From the NCBI RefSeq assembly GCF_002746455.1, contig NZ_NWUW01000002.1, forward strand, positions 1 through 64,000: a stretch of 64,000 nucleotides of DNA. Direction: 5' to 3'. The translations under genes were made by a program, and so were the position numbers. The stretch comes from Bacillus fungorum. Its GTDB lineage: Bacteria; Bacillota; Bacilli; Bacillales; Bacillaceae_G. Below are positions 35,041-51,849 of the stretch, one piece after another. The notes under the pieces are model-generated. The model was given only the letters and a program-made list of their open reading frames with translations. It did not search any database and was not told the origin of the DNA. Position 1 is the first letter of the stretch. Every line of letters starts with the position of its first letter.

Positions 35041-35547
35041 GTGCCGTTAACACCATTAGATATTCATAACAAAGAATTTGGTCGTGGATTCCGTGGCTAT
35101 GATGAGGATCAAGTAAATGAGTTTCTTGATCAAATTATCAAAGATTATGAATTAGTCATTCGTGAGAAAAAAGCTTTAGAAGAAAAAGTTGCGCAATTAG
35201 AAGGAAAGTTAGATCATTTCTCTAATATTGAAGATACGTTAAACAAATCTATCGTTGTTGCACAAGAAGCAGCAGAAGAAGTAAAGCGTAATGCGCAAAA
35301 AGAAGCAAAATTAATCGTACGTGAAGCTGAAAAGAATGCAGACCGTATTATTAACGAAGCATTAGTAAAATCAAGAAAAGTTGCTTTTGATATTGAAGAG
35401 CTAAAGAAACAAGCGAAAGTATTCCGCACTCGTTTCCGTATGTTATTAGAAACACAGCTTGAAATGTTAAACAACGATGATTGGGATAAACTAATCGAGT
35501 TAGAAGACGAAGTAGATGAACTGTTGAAAAAAGAAGAAACGGTGTAA
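35041..35547 (+). CDS. divIVA: Cell-pole and septum placement protein DivIVA
   Basis: 168 residues. The N-terminal lipid-binding domain starts 'MPLTPLDIHNKEFGRGFRGYDEDQVNEF' (shown here only as the family signature; F17 and R18 equivalents at 'GRGFRGY' insert into curved membranes). Two coiled coils (~32-60 and ~70-140) and an acidic tail follow. It marks negatively curved membrane, placing MinJ/MinCD and, in sporulation, RacA. Start is GTG 35041 behind GGAGGTGG. Confidence 0.95.
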   Translation: MPLTPLDIHNKEFGRGFRGYDEDQVNEFLDQIIKDYELVIREKKALEEKVAQLEGKLDHFSNIEDTLNKSIVVAQEAAEEVKRNAQKEAKLIVREAEKNADRIINEALVKSRKVAFDIEELKKQAKVFRTRFRMLLETQLEMLNNDDWDKLIELEDEVDELLKKEETV

Positions 35548-35549
35548 GC

Positions 35550-35578
35550 TTGACGTTTTTCTCATTATTACATATAAT
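35550..35578 (+). promoter_or_regulatory. Sigma-A promoter of ileS
   Basis: TTGACG (35550-35555), 17-bp spacer, TATAAT (35573-35578). It begins just after the divIVA stop and drives the T-box leader. Confidence 0.85.
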
Positions 35579-35585
35579 TTTAAAC

Positions 35586-35847
35586 AACATATTTATTAAG
35601 AAAAACGAAGATAGGGATAAGTACCTTTTTCATACCTTATATAGCGAACTGAGGATGGTGTAAGCTCAGGATAAGGAGATAATGGGAATATCACCCTGGA
35701 GTTCCGCGCTGAACAAATAGAGTAAGCGTAGGCGTATATTCGCGTTAAGAATATAAAGAGGATTGTATACATACGTATAGGATCTACTAGGGTGGTACCG
35801 CGGGAGACTTTCTCGTCCCTTTTTGGGATGAGAAGGTCTCTTTTTTA
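35586..35847 (+). ncRNA. T-box leader of ileS (isoleucine)
   Basis: A leader of about 260 bases with the invariant T-box AGGGTGGTACCGCG at 35789-35802. It is followed by a strong terminator (AGACTTTCTCGTCCC pairs with 35825-35840, then T6). Stem I has the usual AG-rich and GNUG-like stretches; the likely specifier is ATC at 35690-35692 in 'GGGAATATCACCC'. Uncharged tRNA-Ile binding would favour the antiterminator and ileS expression. Confidence 0.92.
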
Positions 35848-35894
35848 TTCCGTTTTTTAAGTGTTTCTTTTATACATGTAAGGAGGAATTGAGC

Positions 35895-38660
35895 ATGGAG
35901 TACAAAAATACATTACTAATGCCAAAAACAGAGTTCCCAATGCGTGGGAATTTACCAAAACGTGAGCCTGCAATGCAAGAACAGTGGGCTGAAATGAATA
36001 TTTATGAAAAGGTACAAGAACATACAAAAGGTCGTCCTTTATTTGTACTGCATGATGGACCTCCATATGCGAATGGTGACATTCATATGGGACATGCATT
36101 AAATAAAGTATTAAAAGACTTTATTGTTCGTTATAAATCAATGACTGGTTACTGTGCACCATATGTTCCAGGTTGGGATACGCACGGTTTACCAATTGAG
36201 CAAGCTTTAACGAATAAAGGTGTAAAGCGTAAAGAAATGACAGTTGCTGAGTTCCGTAAGTTATGTGCAGAGTATGCATATGAACAAGTAGAACGTCAAC
36301 GTGAACAATTTAAGCGTTTAGGTGTACGTGCTGATTGGGATAACCCATATATTACTTTAGAGCCAGCTTATGAAGCACAACAAATTAAAGTGTTTGGTGA
36401 TATGGCGAAAAAAGGTTATATCTATAAAGGGCAAAAACCAGTTTACTGGTCTCCAACGAGTGAATCAGCTTTAGCGGAAGCTGAAATTGAATACCAAGAT
36501 AAAAAATCAGCATCTATTTACGTAGCATTCCCTGTTAAAGATGGAAAGAACGTATTAGAAGGTGATGAGAAATTCATTATCTGGACAACAACACCTTGGA
36601 CGTTACCTGCAAACTTAGGTATTTCTGTTCACCCAGAACTTGAATACAGCAGTGTAAAAGTAAATGATGAAAAATATATTATTGCTTCTGAACTATTTGA
36701 GACAGTTGCAAAAACGTTAGAGTGGGAAAATGCTGAAGTTGTGAAAACGGTAAAAGGTAGCGAACTTGAGTATACAGTTGCAAAACATCCATTCTACGAT
36801 CGTGATTCATTAGTTATGCTAGGAGATCACGTAACAACAGATGCAGGTACAGGTTGTGTTCATACAGCACCAGGACACGGGGAAGATGACTTCGTTGTTG
36901 GTAAAAAGTATGGATTAGAAGTACTTTGCCCGGTAGATGATAAGGGTGTATTAACAGAGGAAGCACCTGGATTTGAAGGCTTATTCTATGATAAAGCTAA
37001 CAAGCCAATTACAGAAAAATTAGAAGAAGTAGGCGCGTTACTGAAACTAACATTCATTACGCATTCATACCCACATGATTGGAGAACGAAAAAACCAATT
37101 ATTTTCCGAGCGACAGCACAGTGGTTTGCATCTATTGAAGCATTCCGTAAAGAGTTATTAGAAGCTGTTGCGGAAACAAAATGGGTACCAGCATGGGGAG
37201 AAACTCGTCTTCATAATATGGTTCGTGACCGTGGTGACTGGTGTATTTCTCGTCAGCGTGCATGGGGTGTGCCAATTCCTGTATTCTATGCTGAGAATGG
37301 CGATCCAATTATTACGGATGAAACAATTAACCACGTAGCAGGTTTATTCCGTGAACACGGTTCTAACGTATGGTTCGAGCGTGAAGCGAAAGATCTATTA
37401 CCAGAAGGATTTACACATCCAGGTAGCCCAAATGGAGAATTCCGTAAAGAAACAGACATTATGGATGTGTGGTTCGATTCTGGTTCTTCTCACCAAGCGG
37501 TATTAGAAGAGCGCGAAGACTTACAACGTCCAGCTGATTTATATTTAGAAGGATCTGACCAATATCGTGGTTGGTTTAACTCTTCATTATCAACAGCAGT
37601 TGCTGTAACAGGTAAAGCTCCATATAAAGGCGTACTAAGCCATGGTTTCGTATTAGATGGTGAAGGACGTAAAATGAGTAAGTCGATTGGAAACATCGTC
37701 GTACCGAAGAAAATTATGGATCAATTAGGCGGAGACATTTTACGCTTATGGGTATCTTCTGTTGACTATCAATCTGACGTACGTATTTCAGATGATATTT
37801 TAAAACAAGTAGCAGAAGTGTATCGTAAAATCCGTAACACATTCCGCTTCTTATTAGGAAACTTAGACGACTTTAAGCCAAGTGAAAATACAGTAGCTGT
37901 AGCTGAACTTCGTGAAGTAGATCGTTACATGTTAGTGAAATTAAACGACTTAATTACAAAAGTAAAAGAAGCATATGAGACATACGACTTTGCTGCTGTA
38001 TATCATGCAATTCATAACTTCTGTACAATTGATTTGAGTTCATTCTACTTAGACTTTGCAAAAGACATTTTATACATTGAAGGTGCAAACCACGAAGATC
38101 GTCGTGCAATTCAAACTGTATTATATGATGTTCTGGTAGCATTGACAAAACTTGTAACACCAATCTTACCGCATACGGCTGATGAAGTATGGCCATATGT
38201 TCCGGGTGTAACAGAAGAAAGCGTACAATTAACTGATATGCCAGAAGCTGTACAATTAGATGGTGCGGAAGCATTAAAAACAAAATGGGATGCATTTATG
38301 ACATTACGTGATGATGTATTAAAAGCGTTAGAAGTAGCGCGTAATGAAAAAGTAATCGGTAAGTCATTAAATGCAAGCATTACACTATATCCAACTGCAG
38401 AAATGAAAGCTATGTTAGAGTCTATTAGCGAAGACTTGAAGCAATTATTCATCGTTTCTGAGTATAAGCTTGGTGGTCTGATGGAAGAAGCGCCAGCAGA
38501 TGCACCGAAGTATGAACATACAGCGGTTGTTGTTGCTCAAGCAACTGGTGAAACATGTGAACGTTGTTGGGTAGTTTCAGAAACAATTGGTAAAGATGCT
38601 GAACATGAAACGTTATGTGAGCGTTGTGCAATAGTTGTTAAAGAAAATTATGTAAAATAA
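35895..38660 (+). CDS. ileS: Isoleucyl-tRNA synthetase
   Basis: 921 residues, class I synthetase of the bacterial (mupirocin-sensitive, IleS1-like) type. The HIGH motif is 'HMGH' at ~61-64, and the KMSKS motif is at ~593-597. The CP1 editing domain with '[12 protein letters not shown]' and a C-terminal zinc site 'CERCW ... CERC' are present. ATG 35895 follows AAGGAGGA; an in-frame TTG at 35889 is too close to that site. Expression is controlled by the T-box leader. The B. cereus group usually has a second, eukaryote-like ileS elsewhere. Confidence 0.97.
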   Translation: MEYKNTLLMPKTEFPMRGNLPKREPAMQEQWAEMNIYEKVQEHTKGRPLFVLHDGPPYANGDIHMGHALNKVLKDFIVRYKSMTGYCAPYVPGWDTHGLPIEQALTNKGVKRKEMTVAEFRKLCAEYAYEQVERQREQFKRLGVRADWDNPYITLEPAYEAQQIKVFGDMAKKGYIYKGQKPVYWSPTSESALAEAEIEYQDKKSASIYVAFPVKDGKNVLEGDEKFIIWTTTPWTLPANLGISVHPELEYSSVKVNDEKYIIASELFETVAKTLEWENAEVVKTVKGSELEYTVAKHPFYDRDSLVMLGDHVTTDAGTGCVHTAPGHGEDDFVVGKKYGLEVLCPVDDKGVLTEEAPGFEGLFYDKANKPITEKLEEVGALLKLTFITHSYPHDWRTKKPIIFRATAQWFASIEAFRKELLEAVAETKWVPAWGETRLHNMVRDRGDWCISRQRAWGVPIPVFYAENGDPIITDETINHVAGLFREHGSNVWFEREAKDLLPEGFTHPGSPNGEFRKETDIMDVWFDSGSSHQAVLEEREDLQRPADLYLEGSDQYRGWFNSSLSTAVAVTGKAPYKGVLSHGFVLDGEGRKMSKSIGNIVVPKKIMDQLGGDILRLWVSSVDYQSDVRISDDILKQVAEVYRKIRNTFRFLLGNLDDFKPSENTVAVAELREVDRYMLVKLNDLITKVKEAYETYDFAAVYHAIHNFCTIDLSSFYLDFAKDILYIEGANHEDRRAIQTVLYDVLVALTKLVTPILPHTADEVWPYVPGVTEESVQLTDMPEAVQLDGAEALKTKWDAFMTLRDDVLKALEVARNEKVIGKSLNASITLYPTAEMKAMLESISEDLKQLFIVSEYKLGGLMEEAPADAPKYEHTAVVVAQATGETCERCWVVSETIGKDAEHETLCERCAIVVKENYVK

Positions 38661-38663
38661 TAA

Positions 38664-38697
38664 GGAATGACTGCACGTAAAGTGCAGTCATTTTTTG
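38664..38697 (+). terminator. Terminator after ileS
   Basis: AATGACTGCAC/GTGCAGTCATT, 11-bp stem with GTAAA loop and T6. Confidence 0.92.
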
Positions 38698-38785
38698 TTA
38701 ACGGTATATGGAAATAACTTTTACTCTCTTTCTTATGAAGGAAAAATGTGTGTGAGGTAAGCATGGAAATTTCGGACACACTAAT

Positions 38786-38814
38786 CGTACATTGCAGCTG
38801 GGAGGAATGTACAC
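38786..38814 (+). promoter_or_regulatory. Hairpin with the ylyA ribosome site in its loop
   Basis: GTACATT (38787-38793) pairs with AATGTAC (38806-38812). The 12-base loop holds GGGAGG. The GTG start follows two bases later. It could modulate translation of ylyA. Confidence 0.45.
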
Positions 38815-39144
38815 GTGAATGAAATGTATATGGAAATAAAAGAAGAATTACAATTGATGCGAAAAGAGTTACAAGAGAGGCTAGCCAAAGAGGTCATGCA
38901 CAAATACGACACAGAGTTTAGTGGAGAGCTTGGATATGAAATTAAGGAAGAGATTAAGAAAAAACTGTTATTACATGATATAAAAGAGGATTTAAAAGAT
39001 GTAGAACGTGCATTATTTAAAATGGAAATAGATATGTATGGTATTTGTGAAGAAACAGGGAGAGTAATTTCGGTAAAACAAATGAAAACGATGCCGACTG
39101 CCCGTACCATCCATGAATTTTTCTATGAAAAAGTAAATGTATGA
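38815..39144 (+). CDS. ylyA: YlyA-like DksA/TraR family protein
   Basis: 109 residues. N-terminal helical hairpin, then a C-terminal region like a DksA/TraR zinc finger ('MYGICEETGRVISVKQMKTMPTA'-type, ~79-101). Only one Cys of the usual four is kept, so zinc binding is probably lost. B. subtilis has ylyA at the same place between ileS and lspA; it is sigma-G-dependent there and affects sigma-G transcription. Start is GTG 38815 behind GGGAGG; that site lies in a hairpin loop. A GCATG...CACTAA stretch (38761-38783) recalls a sigma-G promoter but the spacing is off. Confidence 0.75.
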   Translation: MNEMYMEIKEELQLMRKELQERLAKEVMHKYDTEFSGELGYEIKEEIKKKLLLHDIKEDLKDVERALFKMEIDMYGICEETGRVISVKQMKTMPTARTIHEFFYEKVNV

Positions 39145-39205
39145 ATGTGCACAACGATATTATATTACCTTTTTTTAATTTATTTTATTCTTCTATAAAG
39201 GTTCA

Positions 39206-39727
<522 letters not shown>

Positions 39728-39731
39728 TTGA

Positions 39732-40640
39732 ATGAGTGAAGTAGTACAAGTAACAGTTGCAGAAGAGCAAAAAAACGAGCGAATTGATAAATTCGTTGCA
39801 GAAATAAACAGTGAATGGTCACGTTCACAAGTACAGCAATGGATTAAAGATGATGTTGTAACAGTTAATGGGAAATCGGTAAAAGTAAATTATAAAGTTA
39901 AAGAAAATGATGAAATTACAGTAACGATTCCTGAGCCAGAAGCGTTAGATATTCAAGCAGAAGATATGAACTTAGAAATTTATTATGAAGATGCAGATGT
40001 ACTTGTTGTAAATAAGCCACGTGGTATGGTTGTACATCCAGCGCCAGGTCATACAAGTGGTACACTTGTGAACGGTCTTATGCACCACTGTACAGATTTA
40101 TCAGGCATTAACGGTGTAATGCGACCTGGTATCGTGCATCGTATTGATAAAGATACATCTGGGCTATTAATGGTTGCTAAAAATGATATGGCGCACGAAT
40201 CACTTGTAAATCAACTTGTAGCAAAAACAGTAACAAGACGTTACAAAGCGATTGTACACGGTGTTATTCCGCATGATAAGGGAACGATTGATGCTCCGAT
40301 TGCTCGTGATAAGAAAGAACGTCAAAGTATGACGGTTGATGAAAATGGTAAGCATGCTGTTACGCATTTCCAAGTGTTAGAGCGTTTCAAAGATTTCACA
40401 CTTGTAGAATGTCGCTTAGAAACAGGGCGTACACACCAAATTCGTGTTCATATGAAATATATTGGCTATCCACTTGCAGGAGATCCAAAATATGGACCAA
40501 AGAAAACATTAGACATGAATGGACAAGCACTTCATGCGGGTATTTTAGGATTTGACCACCCTCGTACTGGTGAATATATTCAATTTGAGGCACCGATTCC
40601 AGAAGTGTTTGAAGACGCATTAAATATTTTGCGAAGATAG
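39732..40640 (+). CDS. rluD: RluA-family pseudouridine synthase (RluD type)
   Basis: 302 residues. An N-terminal S4 RNA-binding domain (~15-75) is followed by the PseudoU_synth_2 domain. The catalytic motif 'HRIDKDTSGLL' with Asp at ~139 is intact, as is 'LETGRTHQIRVHM' (~232-244). It should modify uridines in 23S rRNA; B. subtilis YlyB is the counterpart. It is co-transcribed with lspA and ends just before the pyr promoter. Confidence 0.94.
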   Translation: MSEVVQVTVAEEQKNERIDKFVAEINSEWSRSQVQQWIKDDVVTVNGKSVKVNYKVKENDEITVTIPEPEALDIQAEDMNLEIYYEDADVLVVNKPRGMVVHPAPGHTSGTLVNGLMHHCTDLSGINGVMRPGIVHRIDKDTSGLLMVAKNDMAHESLVNQLVAKTVTRRYKAIVHGVIPHDKGTIDAPIARDKKERQSMTVDENGKHAVTHFQVLERFKDFTLVECRLETGRTHQIRVHMKYIGYPLAGDPKYGPKKTLDMNGQALHAGILGFDHPRTGEYIQFEAPIPEVFEDALNILRR

Positions 40641-40642
40641 TA

Positions 40643-40671
40643 TTGACAAATCATAAGAAAACTGAGATACT
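40643..40671 (+). promoter_or_regulatory. Sigma-A promoter of the pyr operon
   Basis: TTGACA (40643-40648), 17-bp spacer, GATACT (40666-40671), just after the rluD stop. Confidence 0.8.
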
Positions 40672-40691
40672 GACAACAGTTAAATAATGAT

Positions 40692-40800
40692 CCTTTAACA
40701 CAGCCCCGTGAGGTTGAGAAGGTAACGGTTTGAAATACTTAGGGTATGTTGTACCCTTTTTTCAAAAGTCCTCTCGCACACGCCGAGAGGACTTTTTTTA
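40692..40800 (+). promoter_or_regulatory. PyrR attenuator 1 (5' leader)
   Basis: A PyrR-binding (anti-antiterminator) hairpin at 40692-40722 holds the conserved CAGCCCCGTGAGG-like core. An alternative antiterminator spans about 40720-40760. A terminator follows: AAGTCCTCTCG (40766-40776) pairs with 40784-40794, then T7. UMP-bound PyrR stabilises the first hairpin and lets the terminator form. Confidence 0.92.
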
Positions 40801-40840
40801 TACCATTACTCTCACGCAAGAAAAAAGCTTGGAGGTGTAG

Positions 40841-41386
<546 letters not shown>

Positions 41387-41388
41387 AG

Positions 41389-41500
41389 CCCTTTTAAATG
41401 TAGTCCTGTGAGGCTGCCAAAGGGTCTTGGCTTTCATATGTCAAATTTGGCATACGAAAGTGTAGGACTCTTTGTGCACAGGCACAAAGAGTTTTTTTAT
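41389..41500 (+). promoter_or_regulatory. PyrR attenuator 2 (pyrR-pyrP)
   Basis: Binding hairpin 41389-41424 (core AGTCCTGTGAGGCTG). Terminator ACTCTTTGTGC (41467-41477) with 41482-41492, then T7. Confidence 0.92.
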
Positions 41501-41532
41501 TGCAAAGATTTAAACTGAAGGAGGATGTAACA

Positions 41533-42816
41533 ATGGAACAAAAGCCAGTGTTAGACGTTAATGAAGTACCGAAACCGGGAAAATGGTTATTTTTAAGTAT
41601 ACAACATTTGTTCGCGATGTTTGGATCAACAGTGCTTGTTCCGTTTTTAACAGGATTGAATCCGTCAGTAGCATTAATATCAAGTGGATTAGGAACGTTA
41701 GCGTTTCTTCTTATAACGAAAGGTCAAGTACCTGCTTATCTAGGATCATCATTCGCCTTTATTGCACCGATTATAACAGCAAAAACAGCAGGGGGACCGG
41801 GAGCAGCGATGCTCGGTGGTTTGCTAGCAGGGATTGTGTACATCTTAATCTCAATTGGAATTAAGAAATCAGGATCAAAGTGGATTATGAATTTACTTCC
41901 GCCAATTGTAGTTGGACCGGTAGTAATGGTAATTGGTTTAGCGTTAGCACATACAGCAGTTAACATGGCGATGAATGGTGCGGATGGAAAATATAGCTTT
42001 ACACACTTTTCAGTAGCATTAGTAACATTAGCAATTACAATCATTTGCTCCATATTCGGGAGAGGGTTCTTCAGTATCATACCAGTTTTACTTGGAATCA
42101 TCGGAGGTTATATCTTTGCTTACTTCCAAGGGCTAGTAGACTTAAAGCCGGTAGCTGAGGCAAAATGGTTTGTTGTACCGGATTTCACAGTACCATTTGT
42201 AACATACACACCAGAGTTTTCATGGAAGATTGTACTCTTGATGGTACCAGTTGCACTAGTAACAATTTCAGAACATATCGGACATCAAATTGTATTAGGA
42301 AATGTTATTAAAAGAGATTTAATTGAAAAACCAGGTTTACACCGTTCAATCTTTGGTGATGGAGTAGCCACATTAATTGCATCACTAATCGGTGGGCCAC
42401 CGAATACAACGTATGGTGAAAACATCGGTGTGCTAGCAATTACAAGAGCGTACAGTGTATACTTATTCATCGGTTCAGCAGTATTTGCAATCATGTTCGG
42501 GTTTATCGGTAAGATTTCTGCACTGATTCATTCGATCCCAACACCAGTTATGGGTGGTGTATCAATCTTACTATTCGGTGTAATCGCATCAAGCGGATTA
42601 CGCATGATGGTAGACGATGAAACAGATTTAAGTGACAAACGAAACTTAATGATTGCATCAATAATACTAGTAATCGGTATTGGTGGAGCGGTACTTCACG
42701 TAGGAGAATCATTCCAAGTAGAAGGAATGGCACTAGCAGCAATTGTAGGAGTACTGTTAAATCTACTACTGCCAGAAACGAAACAAATAAAACAATCTAA
42801 GCAGATTGCTTCATAA
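41533..42816 (+). CDS. pyrP: Uracil permease PyrP
   Basis: 427 residues, about 12-14 membrane helices, NCS2/UraA family. 'QHLFAMFGSTVLVPFLTGL' (~22-40) and 'GGPPNTTYGENIGVLAITR' (~288-306) are the family blocks, the second containing substrate and proton-coupling residues. It imports uracil. ATG 41533 follows AAGGAGGATG; a longer frame from a TTG at 41500 overlaps the terminator and is unlikely. The gene is flanked by attenuators 2 and 3. Confidence 0.96.
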   Translation: MEQKPVLDVNEVPKPGKWLFLSIQHLFAMFGSTVLVPFLTGLNPSVALISSGLGTLAFLLITKGQVPAYLGSSFAFIAPIITAKTAGGPGAAMLGGLLAGIVYILISIGIKKSGSKWIMNLLPPIVVGPVVMVIGLALAHTAVNMAMNGADGKYSFTHFSVALVTLAITIICSIFGRGFFSIIPVLLGIIGGYIFAYFQGLVDLKPVAEAKWFVVPDFTVPFVTYTPEFSWKIVLLMVPVALVTISEHIGHQIVLGNVIKRDLIEKPGLHRSIFGDGVATLIASLIGGPPNTTYGENIGVLAITRAYSVYLFIGSAVFAIMFGFIGKISALIHSIPTPVMGGVSILLFGVIASSGLRMMVDDETDLSDKRNLMIASIILVIGIGGAVLHVGESFQVEGMALAAIVGVLLNLLLPETKQIKQSKQIAS

Positions 42817-42822
42817 TAATAA

Positions 42823-42901
42823 CCTTTTAATTCAGTCCTGTGAGACCGGAAAGGGTGGCTTCTTTTTTGCACCCTAGTCTCACATGACTAGGGTATTTTT
42901 A
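42823..42901 (+). promoter_or_regulatory. PyrR attenuator 3 (pyrP-pyrB)
   Basis: Binding hairpin 42823-42855 (core CAGTCCTGTGAGACCGG). Terminator ACCCTAGTC (42871-42879) with GACTAGGGT (42886-42894), then ATTTTT. Confidence 0.9.
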
Positions 42902-42955
42902 TACAAATGTTGTTATAAAAATACAAAAGTGGTAACATAAAAATCAGAAAGATGA

Positions 42956-45145
<2,190 letters not shown>

Positions 45146-45149
<4 letters not shown>

Positions 45150-46243
45150 AAAGACAACTTATCTTAGAAGATGGAACAGTATTAATTGGAAAAGGTTTCG
45201 GAGGAGAAATCGAAAAGTCAGGTGAGGTTGTATTTACAACAGGAATGACTGGATATCAAGAAACATTATCTGATCCATCATATTGCGGTCAAATCGTAAC
45301 ATTTACGTACCCATTAATCGGAAACTACGGCATCAACCGTGACGATTTTGAATCGATTCACCCATCTGTAAATGGTTTAATCGTAAACGAAATTTGTGAT
45401 CACCCATCAAACTTCCGTAATGAAATTTCGTTAAATGACTACTTAAAAGAAAGAAATATCCCAGGATTAGCGGGAATTGATACGAGAAAATTAACGAGAA
45501 AAATTCGTCAATACGGTACATTACGCGGACGCCTTTGTAACATGGATGCAGATGTAGAGTACATTGTAAGCCAATTAAAAGCGACAGTATTTACAGATCA
45601 CGTAAAACGCGTATCAACGAAAGATCCATACCCAAGCCCAGGCCGCGGACATCGCGTTGTACTTGTAGACTTCGGTATGAAACATGGTATTTTACGAGAG
45701 TTAAATAAGCGTGACTGTGATGTAATTGTTGTACCTTACAACACAACAGCCGAAGAAATTTTACGCCTTAGCCCAGATGGAATTATGTTAAGTAACGGAC
45801 CTGGGGATCCAAAAGATGTACCAGAAGCAATTGAAATGTTACAAGACATTATTGGTAAAGTTCCTTTATTCGGAATTTGCCTAGGACATCAATTGTTCGC
45901 TCTAGCATCTGGTGCGAATACAAGTAAGTTAAAATTCGGTCACCGTGGTTTAAATCATCCAGTAAAAAATCTTACAACTGGAAAAGTAGCAATTACATCT
46001 CAAAACCATGGTTACGCAGTAGAAGAAGAATCAGTTGAAAATACAGAACTTGAAATTACACATGTTGCTTTAAATGATGGAACAGTAGAAGGTCTTCGTC
46101 ATAAGAAGTTCCCAGCATTTACAGTACAATATCATCCAGAAGCTTCAGCAGGACCAGAAGATGCAAATGATTTATTCGAAGATTTCTTAACAATGATTGA
46201 AAACTTCAAGAAAGAAGGGGAAGAGTTATGCCAAAACGCCTAG
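45146..46243 (+). CDS. carA: Carbamoyl-phosphate synthase, glutaminase subunit (pyrimidine-specific)
   Basis: 365 residues. An N-terminal CPSase_sm domain is followed by a class I glutamine amidotransferase with the nucleophile in 'GICLGHQLF' (~247-255) and His/Glu in 'YHPEAS' (~331). It supplies ammonia to CarB. The ATG overlaps the pyrC stop (ATGA), with AAAAGGAGAG upstream; a longer in-frame start at 45122 lies within pyrC. Also called pyrAA. It overlaps carB by 16 bases. Confidence 0.97.
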
Positions 46244-49200
46244 ACATTAACACAATTTTAGTAATCGGATCGGGACCAATTGTAATTGGGCAAGCAGCGG
46301 AGTTTGACTACTCTGGTACACAAGCTTGTCAATCTCTTAAAGAGGAAGGTTACAAAGTAATCCTTGTTAACTCTAACCCAGCAACAATTATGACTGATAC
46401 TGCAACAGCAGATAAAGTATACATTGAGCCTTTAACATTAGAATTCGTAAGCCGAATCATTCGTAAAGAACGTCCAGATGCAATCTTACCAACATTAGGT
46501 GGTCAAACAGGTTTAAACATGGCTGTTGAACTTGCAAAATCAGGCGTACTTGATGAGTGCGGAGTTGAAATTTTAGGAACAAAATTATCAGCAATCGAGC
46601 AAGCGGAAGATCGTGATTTATTCCGTACGTTAATGCAAGATTTAAATGAACCAACACCACCAAGTGAAATTATTCATAACCTTGATGAAGCATATGGCTT
46701 TGTAAACGAAATTGGTTATCCAGTAATCGTTCGTCCAGCATTCACATTAGGCGGAACGGGCGGCGGAATTTGCCATAACGAAGAAGAGTTAATTGAAATC
46801 GTAAAAAGTGGTTTAAAACATAGTCCAGTAACACAATGTTTATTAGAGAAAAGTATTGCTGGCTGTAAAGAAATTGAATACGAAGTAATGCGTGATTCAA
46901 ATGATAACGCGATTGTAGTATGTAACATGGAAAACATCGATCCAGTTGGTGTTCATACAGGTGATTCTATCGTTGTAGCACCGAGCCAAACGCTAAGCGA
47001 CCGTGAATACCAAATGTTACGTAACACTTCATTACGAATTATTCGAGCACTAGGAATTGAAGGTGGATGTAACGTTCAGCTTGCACTAGATCCATATAGC
47101 TTCCAATACTATGTAATCGAAGTAAACCCACGTGTAAGTCGTTCATCTGCACTAGCATCTAAAGCAACTGGATATCCAATTGCGAAATTAGCAGCGAAAA
47201 TTGCAGTCGGCTTAACATTAGATGAAATCGTAAACCCAGTAACACAAAAAACGTATGCTTGCTTCGAGCCAGCATTAGACTATGTTGTTTCAAAAATTCC
47301 ACGTTGGCCATTTGATAAGTTTGAATCAGCGAACAGAACACTTGGAACGCAAATGAAAGCAACTGGTGAAGTTATGTCAATCGGACGTAACTTAGAAGAA
47401 TCATTATTAAAAGCGGTTCGTTCTTTAGAGCTTGGCATTTATCACTTAGAATTAGCCCACTTAAAAGAACTTGATAAAGAAACAATGAAAAAACGCATTA
47501 TCAAGGCAGATGATGAGAGACTGTTTATCGTAGCAGAAGCGATTCGTCAAGGTGTAACGAAAGAAGAAATTAACGAATGGTGTGAAATGGACTTCTTCTT
47601 CCTACAAAAAGTTGAAAACATCGTAAATATGGAACGCGAAGTAAAAGCGAATGTAGGCAATATGGAAGTATTACAAACTGCGAAAGAAATGGGCTTCAGC
47701 GATCACTACATTGCAGCTGCTTGGAACAAAACGGAGCGCGAAATTTACGATATGCGTAAAGAAAATAATATGACGCCAGTATTCAAAATGGTAGATACTT
47801 GCGCAGCAGAGTTTGAATCTGCAACACCGTATTACTACAGCACATACGCTGATGAGAACGAATCAATTGTAACAGATCGTAAGAGTGTAGTAGTACTAGG
47901 ATCTGGTCCAATTCGTATCGGTCAAGGTGTTGAGTTTGACTATGCAACAGTTCACTCAGTATGGGCAATTAAAGAAGCTGGATATGAAGCAATTATCATT
48001 AACAATAACCCAGAAACGGTTTCAACAGACTTCAGTATTTCTGACAAATTATACTTTGAACCATTAACGATTGAAGATGTAATGCACATCATCGATTTAG
48101 AAAAACCAGAAGGTGTTATCGTTCAGTTCGGTGGACAAACGGCAATTAACTTAGCTGCTAAATTAGAGGCTCATGGTGTGAAAATCTTAGGAACATCACT
48201 TGAAGATTTAGACCGTGCGGAAGATCGTGATAAGTTTGAAGCAGCTCTAACAAAACTTGGTATCCCGCAACCAGTTGGTAAAACAGCAACGACTGTAGAA
48301 CAAGCGGTTGCAATCGCTGAAGAAATTGGTTACCCAGTATTAGTAAGACCATCTTACGTACTAGGTGGACGTGCGATGGAAATCGTATATCGTCAAGAAG
48401 AACTGCTGCACTACATGAAAAATGCAGTTAAAGTTCATGCAGATCATCCGGTATTAATCGACCGTTACATGGTTGGTAAAGAAATTGAAGTAGATGCAAT
48501 TTCAGATGGTGAGAATGTATTCATTCCAGGTATTATGGAACATATTGAACGCGCTGGAGTTCACTCTGGTGACTCAATTGGAGTATATCCACCACAAAGT
48601 TTATCTGAAAAATTAAAAGAACAAATCATTGAACATACAATTGCACTTGGAAAAGGATTAAACATTGTTGGATTACTAAATATCCAGTTTGTAGTATTCA
48701 AAGATCAAGTGTACGTAATTGAAGTAAACCCACGTGCGAGCCGTACAGTACCATTCTTAAGTAAAATTACAGGCGTACCGATGGCGAATGTTGCAACGAA
48801 AGTTATTTTAGGGCAAAACTTAATAGAACAAGGATATGGAACTGGTTATCACCCAGAAGAGAAAGAAGTATATGTAAAAGCTCCGGTATTCTCATTTGCG
48901 AAACTACGCTCAGTTGATACAACATTAGGACCTGAAATGAAATCAACAGGGGAAGTAATGGGTAAAGACTTAACGCTTGAAAAAGCATTATACAAAGGAT
49001 TAGTTGCTTCTGGAATTAACATCCCAACGCACGGATCAGTAATCATTACTGTAGCGGATAAAGATAAAGAAGAGGCGATGGAAATTGCAAAACGTTTCCA
49101 CGAAATCGGCTATAACTTATTAGCAACAGCTGGAACAGCGCAATCGTTAACAGAGCAAAATATCCCAGTACAAGTTGTAAACAAAATTGATTCTGAAGAT

Positions 49201-49442
49201 TACAACTTACTAGATATTATCCGTCAAGGAAAAGCACAGTTTGTAATCAATACATTAACAAAAGGCAAACAACCAGCGCGTGATGGTTTCCGCATTCGCC
49301 GTGAATCAGTAGAAAATGGTGTAGCTTGCTTAACATCACTTGATACAACGAGAGCAATCTTACGAGTATTAGAATCTATGACATTCTCAGCTCATTCAAT
49401 GAAAGAAATTACGCAAACAAAGCGTCACGAGGTGGTACATGC

Positions 49443-49446
<4 letters not shown>
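46228..49446 (+). CDS. carB: Carbamoyl-phosphate synthase, large subunit
   Basis: 1072 residues, two homologous ATP-grasp halves (~1-400 and ~550-935) around an oligomerisation domain, and an MGS-like allosteric domain at the C-terminus (~936-1072). The paired starts '[20 protein letters not shown]' (~11-30) and '[20 protein letters not shown]' (~556-575) show the internal duplication. It forms carbamoyl phosphate from bicarbonate, ammonia and 2 ATP. Also called pyrAB. It overlaps both neighbours by a few bases. Confidence 0.98.

Positions 49447-51845
<2,399 letters not shown>

Positions 51846-51849
<4 letters not shown>

Noticed and set aside
41500..41532. TTG start for pyrP at 41500
   Set aside because: It lies at the end of the attenuator terminator and before the real ribosome site.
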